This document shows positions 61,635 through 64,000 of a stretch of 64,000 nt of DNA, in pieces; positions within the stretch are counted from its first letter, which is position 1, and the number at the start of each line of letters is the position of its first letter. The stretch spans positions 30,938 through 94,937 of the forward strand of contig JADZFU010000001.1 of assembly GCA_020854265.1 (NCBI GenBank), written 5' to 3'. A program made the position numbers and the translations under genes. The notes below the pieces were generated by a model. That model saw only the letters and a list, made by a program, of their open reading frames with translations, had not been told where the DNA came from and did no database searches. This DNA comes from Candidatus Uhrbacteria bacterium (lineage in GTDB: Bacteria; Patescibacteriota; Patescibacteriia; 2-12-FULL-60-25).

Positions 61635-62363
61635 ATGCGGTATTCGCGCGTTCTGCTGAAACTGTCCGGAGAGGCGCTTTCCGGCGACGAGGAGAAGCCC
61701 ATCTTCCCCTACGATCCCGAGACCTTGCTCCGGATCGCCAAGGAGATCACCCAGGTCTCCAACCTGGGCGTCGAGATCGCCATCGTGATGGGCGGAGGAA
61801 ACATCTTCCGCGGCGCCAATGGTGCAAGCAAGGGCATGGACCGCGTCGCCGCCGACCAGTTCGGCATGCTCGCAACCATCCAGAACGGCATCGTTCTGCA
61901 CGATCTGCTGACCCGCGTGTGCGGACGCAAGGAGGCGCGACTCATGTCTGCGCTCCAGGCCCGCCCGGTCGCAGAGCCCTACCTCCCCAAGAAGGCCAGG
62001 CATCACCTCGACCTCAAGAGGGTCATCATCCTGGCGGGAGGCACGGGGAATCCGTACTGCACGACGGATTATGCCGCGGCCCTGCGCGCCTGCGAGATCA
62101 AGGCCGACATCGTGGCCAAGGCCACGAATACGGACGGGCTCTACGACAAGGATCCGCGACACGACAAGAGCGCGGTCTTTCTCCAGCACGCCACCTACAA
62201 GCGCTGCCTCGACGAGGAGCTCAAGGTGATGGACACGGAGGCCTTTGCCTTGTGCCGGAACGAGAAGATGCCGATTCTCGTATTCTCCGTGAAAGAGCCC
62301 GGCAACATCGTCAAGGCGCTCACCGGCGACGAGATCGGCTCGGTCGTCTCGGACCAGCGCTGA
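61635..62363 (+). CDS. pyrH: Uridylate kinase (UMP kinase)
   Basis: 242 aa, normal length. Amino-acid-kinase fold: V-L-L-K-L-S-G-E-A-L, V-M-G-G-G-N-I-F-R-G, D-x-x-G-M-L-A-T, a G-G-T-G-N-P-Y-C-T-T-D loop and K-A-T-N-T-D-G-L-Y. Phosphorylates UMP to UDP with ATP in the cytoplasm; a hexamer in bacteria. GGAGG ribosome site 6 bp before the ATG. GC-rich codon use and a private promoter and terminator place an essential gene in the GC-rich cassette class. Confidence 0.97.
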   Translation: MRYSRVLLKLSGEALSGDEEKPIFPYDPETLLRIAKEITQVSNLGVEIAIVMGGGNIFRGANGASKGMDRVAADQFGMLATIQNGIVLHDLLTRVCGRKEARLMSALQARPVAEPYLPKKARHHLDLKRVIILAGGTGNPYCTTDYAAALRACEIKADIVAKATNTDGLYDKDPRHDKSAVFLQHATYKRCLDEELKVMDTEAFALCRNEKMPILVFSVKEPGNIVKALTGDEIGSVVSDQR

Positions 62364-62367
62364 ACCT

Positions 62368-62395
62368 AAGGCCTGACATTAGATGTCAGGCCTTT
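62368..62395. terminator. Terminator of pyrH overlapping the miaA stop
   Basis: AAGGCCTGACAT, loop TAG, ATGTCAGGCCTT: 12-bp perfect stem plus T-run. The miaA stop codon at 62386-62388 lies inside the 3' arm. Confidence 0.88.
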
Positions 62396-63387
62396 TTCTT
62401 TAGCCATTTTTTAACCAGTTGCTCGGCTTCGTCTTCGTCTTTTACCCAGTGGATACGCTTGTCGCGCTTGAACCAGGTAAGCTGACGTTTGGCGTACTGC
62501 CATGTGGCATCTTTGGTTTTTTTAATTGCTTCATCGAGCGTACACTCGCCGCGGATATATGTGCCAAGTTCGCGGTACCCGAGCGAGGTCATGGCAGGCG
62601 CATCCCAATCAACGCCGGATTCACGAATTGACCGGATCTCATCGAGCCATCCGGCTTCTATGTATGCTTCGACGGCCAAGTTGATGCGCTCGCGCAGCTC
62701 GTCCCGCTCGCGTTTGATCGCGATCATGAATGGCTCGATGATGGGTTTAGCCTGGGATTTTTGTGCCGTGAATGGTTTGCCGGTAAAGGTCGAGACCTCC
62801 AATGCGCGCATCACACGACGCGGATTTTTTAAGTCTACAAGCGTTTTCGCTTCTGGATCTAACCGAAGCAAAAGCTTCACTAATTCATCTAACGTTTTTT
62901 CGGACATGGCGTTCCGAAATGCCTCTTGTGGCGGAACTTCTGGAAAATGGTAATTATCGACCAAGGCTTGGATATAAAGCCCCGTTCCGCCAACCACGAT
63001 CGGCAGCTTGCGTCGTTTTCGGATACCCAAAGCAGCCGTGTATGCAGTCGCCTTCCACTCGGCCACGGAAAGCGCTTTGACTGGGGGCAAAAAATCCATC
63101 AGATAGTGCGGAATATCCTCAAATAAATACATGCCGATTTTCCCTCGTTTGATCCGTTTACCGCCCATGGGTTTACCCGTCCCGATGTTAAATACTTGAT
63201 AGACTTGACGCGCATCCGCGTTGATAATTTCGCCATTGAACGTTTTGGCCAGCCGAAGTCCGAGCAAGGTTTTTCCGCTAGAAGTAGGCCCTACAATACA
63301 CAAAACGCGCGGAAGAGCGCGTTTCGTACCTGCTCCCGCCTTTTTCGGGAGGTTCTTGTTCTTGGGTTTACGTTGTACCGGACCCAT
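62386..63387 (-). CDS. miaA: tRNA dimethylallyltransferase
   Basis: 333 aa. A ~25-residue basic leader precedes the P-loop G-P-T-S-S-G-K-T at ~33-40. D-A-R-Q-V-Y (A for S in the usual DSRQVY), G-T-G-K-P, the H-Y-L-M-D region, V-V-G-G-T-G-L-Y-I-Q-A and the R-R-V-M-R-A-L-E-V motif follow. Adds the dimethylallyl group to A37 of tRNAs reading U-starting codons. Convergent with pyrH. Confidence 0.95.
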   Translation of the reverse strand: MGPVQRKPKNKNLPKKAGAGTKRALPRVLCIVGPTSSGKTLLGLRLAKTFNGEIINADARQVYQVFNIGTGKPMGGKRIKRGKIGMYLFEDIPHYLMDFLPPVKALSVAEWKATAYTAALGIRKRRKLPIVVGGTGLYIQALVDNYHFPEVPPQEAFRNAMSEKTLDELVKLLLRLDPEAKTLVDLKNPRRVMRALEVSTFTGKPFTAQKSQAKPIIEPFMIAIKRERDELRERINLAVEAYIEAGWLDEIRSIRESGVDWDAPAMTSLGYRELGTYIRGECTLDEAIKKTKDATWQYAKRQLTWFKRDKRIHWVKDEDEAEQLVKKWLKKKA

Positions 63388-63430
63388 TTGATTTGTAGCC
63401 TATCAGGGTCAGACTAAGCCGGCAAGAAGG

Positions 63431-63871
63431 CTATTTGGCGCGATAATCTTGTATGGCCTTTACGACCTTGGAATCCGATTTTAGATCCTCAATAAACAAA
63501 ATATGCTCGCGGTTAATTTCCATCTTGTCCGTTGGTGCGTGAAACTCGTTTCCGAGCTTGATCAGAGTCATGTCTCCAGATGCGATAGCGGCTAAATCCT
63601 GCGACTGACCTCCATCTTTATTCTGAAGATGGTATATGTCTTTTAAGCGGACATATTTAGACCATGGAGAGGACGAGATTTTTCCGAAATACACTTGGCC
63701 ATTGGATAGGAACACTGCCTGATACGTACTCGGATCAATCGTATTATTTTTGCACCAGAAGTAGATCCCCGTTCCAATTGCGAACAATACGATCAAAAGA
63801 GCTATTACTGATAGCACTCTCTTACCGTTCGAAGAGAGTGTGATGGTGAATCCACCAGGTTGTCTTGGCAT
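63431..63871 (-). CDS. Small membrane protein, family not recognised
   Basis: 146 aa. One transmembrane helix at ~19-40, then an extracytoplasmic domain with Y-Q-A-V-F-L-S-N-G-Q-V-Y-F-G-K and a repeat-like V-R-L-K-D-I-Y-H-L-Q / M-T-L-I-K-L-G-N-E-F-H-A-P plan. Family not assigned. Follows the Glu-Pro repeat gene by 11 bp. Confidence 0.75.
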   Translation of the reverse strand: MPRQPGGFTITLSSNGKRVLSVIALLIVLFAIGTGIYFWCKNNTIDPSTYQAVFLSNGQVYFGKISSSPWSKYVRLKDIYHLQNKDGGQSQDLAAIASGDMTLIKLGNEFHAPTDKMEINREHILFIEDLKSDSKVVKAIQDYRAK

Positions 63872-63882
63872 AGTTTTAACAA

Positions 63883-64000
63883 TTATACACTAGGTTCAGG
63901 TTCTGGAGTCGGTTCAGGCTCTGGGGCTGGCTCGGGAATCGGTTCCGGTACAGGCTCTGGTGTTGGCGCTGGCTCTGGCTCAGGTACTGGAGCAGGCTCG
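63883..64000 (-). CDS. C-terminal end of a protein with a Glu-Pro repeat tail (5' part off the window)
   Basis: A minus-strand frame enters from the right edge and stops at 63883. The 38 visible residues alternate Glu-Pro with Ala, Val, Thr or Ile-Pro, ending E-P-S-V. Such tails are stiff wall-spanning or surface linkers. Type of protein not visible. The next gene starts 11 bp downstream. Confidence 0.65.
   Translation of the reverse strand, partial: EPAPVPEPEPAPTPEPVPEPIPEPAPEPEPTPEPEPSV

Noticed and set aside
25575-64000. Pro/Thr, Gly-Pro and Glu-Pro tracts as CRISPR-like or phase-variable repeats
   Set aside because: They are in-frame codon-level repeats of linker peptides with irregular DNA units and no spacers.

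Overview
The window looks like a chromosomal segment from a Candidate Phyla Radiation (Patescibacteria, Parcubacteria-like) bacterium. This is inferred from gene content. Most start codons lack a Shine-Dalgarno sequence and many genes sit directly behind a -10 element. The prolyl-tRNA synthetase lacks an editing insertion. Very large secreted proteins carry T4SS-pilin-like N-termini, thrombospondin type 3 (TSP3) repeats and Cys-rich repeats. Metabolic genes are limited to the non-oxidative pentose phosphate route and lower glycolysis. tRNA genes encode CCA. No transposase, integrase, phage module or CRISPR array was seen.

Layout. 1-4676 (minus): a 5'-complete, 3'-truncated giant secreted Cys-rich protein and a TSP3 membrane protein. 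4752-7009: Hsp20 and a VanW-family envelope protein. 7010-7367: the only gene-free stretch over 300 bp, with a rod-like RNA candidate ending in a terminator. 7368-16774: trxA/trxB, a SulP transporter, infB, truB, rny, an acetyltransferase, HU and proS. 16842-20724: GC-rich single-gene units with strong GGAGG ribosome sites, two sigma-70 family factors, tRNA-Lys and tRNA-Arg. 20798-31316: ileS, rpiB-rpe, two paralogous secreted proteins (one with a cupredoxin-like domain lacking two copper ligands), and a split transketolase with a DUF4349 gene between its halves. 31383-36720: a FAD oxidoreductase, a CYTH-P-loop kinase fusion, a histidine phosphatase, tRNA-Asp, NTF2-like and DUF4105 proteins, and a methyltransferase.

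36741-57799 (minus) is one tightly packed run. ftsZ-nrdR-htrA-pyk follows a promoter-bearing leader. Upstream of it a second run, pilin-like 623-aa protein, 3296-aa protein, three TSP3 proteins, ybeY, dgkA and ftsA, is joined by 4-bp ATGA overlaps or gaps of a few bases. Surface-protein genes are therefore apparently co-transcribed with the divisome gene ftsA. 57834-64000 holds yqeY, rpsU, hisS, lepB, an EVE protein, a small membrane protein, pyrH, miaA and two small envelope genes, the last cut by the right edge.

Gene interplay: rpiB, rpe and transketolase interconvert pentose and triose phosphates, and pyk completes glycolysis. infB, rpsU, proS, ileS, hisS, truB, miaA, ybeY and rny serve translation and RNA. 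The large secreted proteins, LepB, HtrA, VanW and DUF4349/DUF4105 proteins point to investment in the cell surface. Two gene styles stand out: AT-richer, SD-less, probably leaderless or operonic genes, and GC-rich, SD-led genes mostly in one-gene units with terminators of the form AAAACCC(C)TCC-loop-GGAGGG(G)TTTT.
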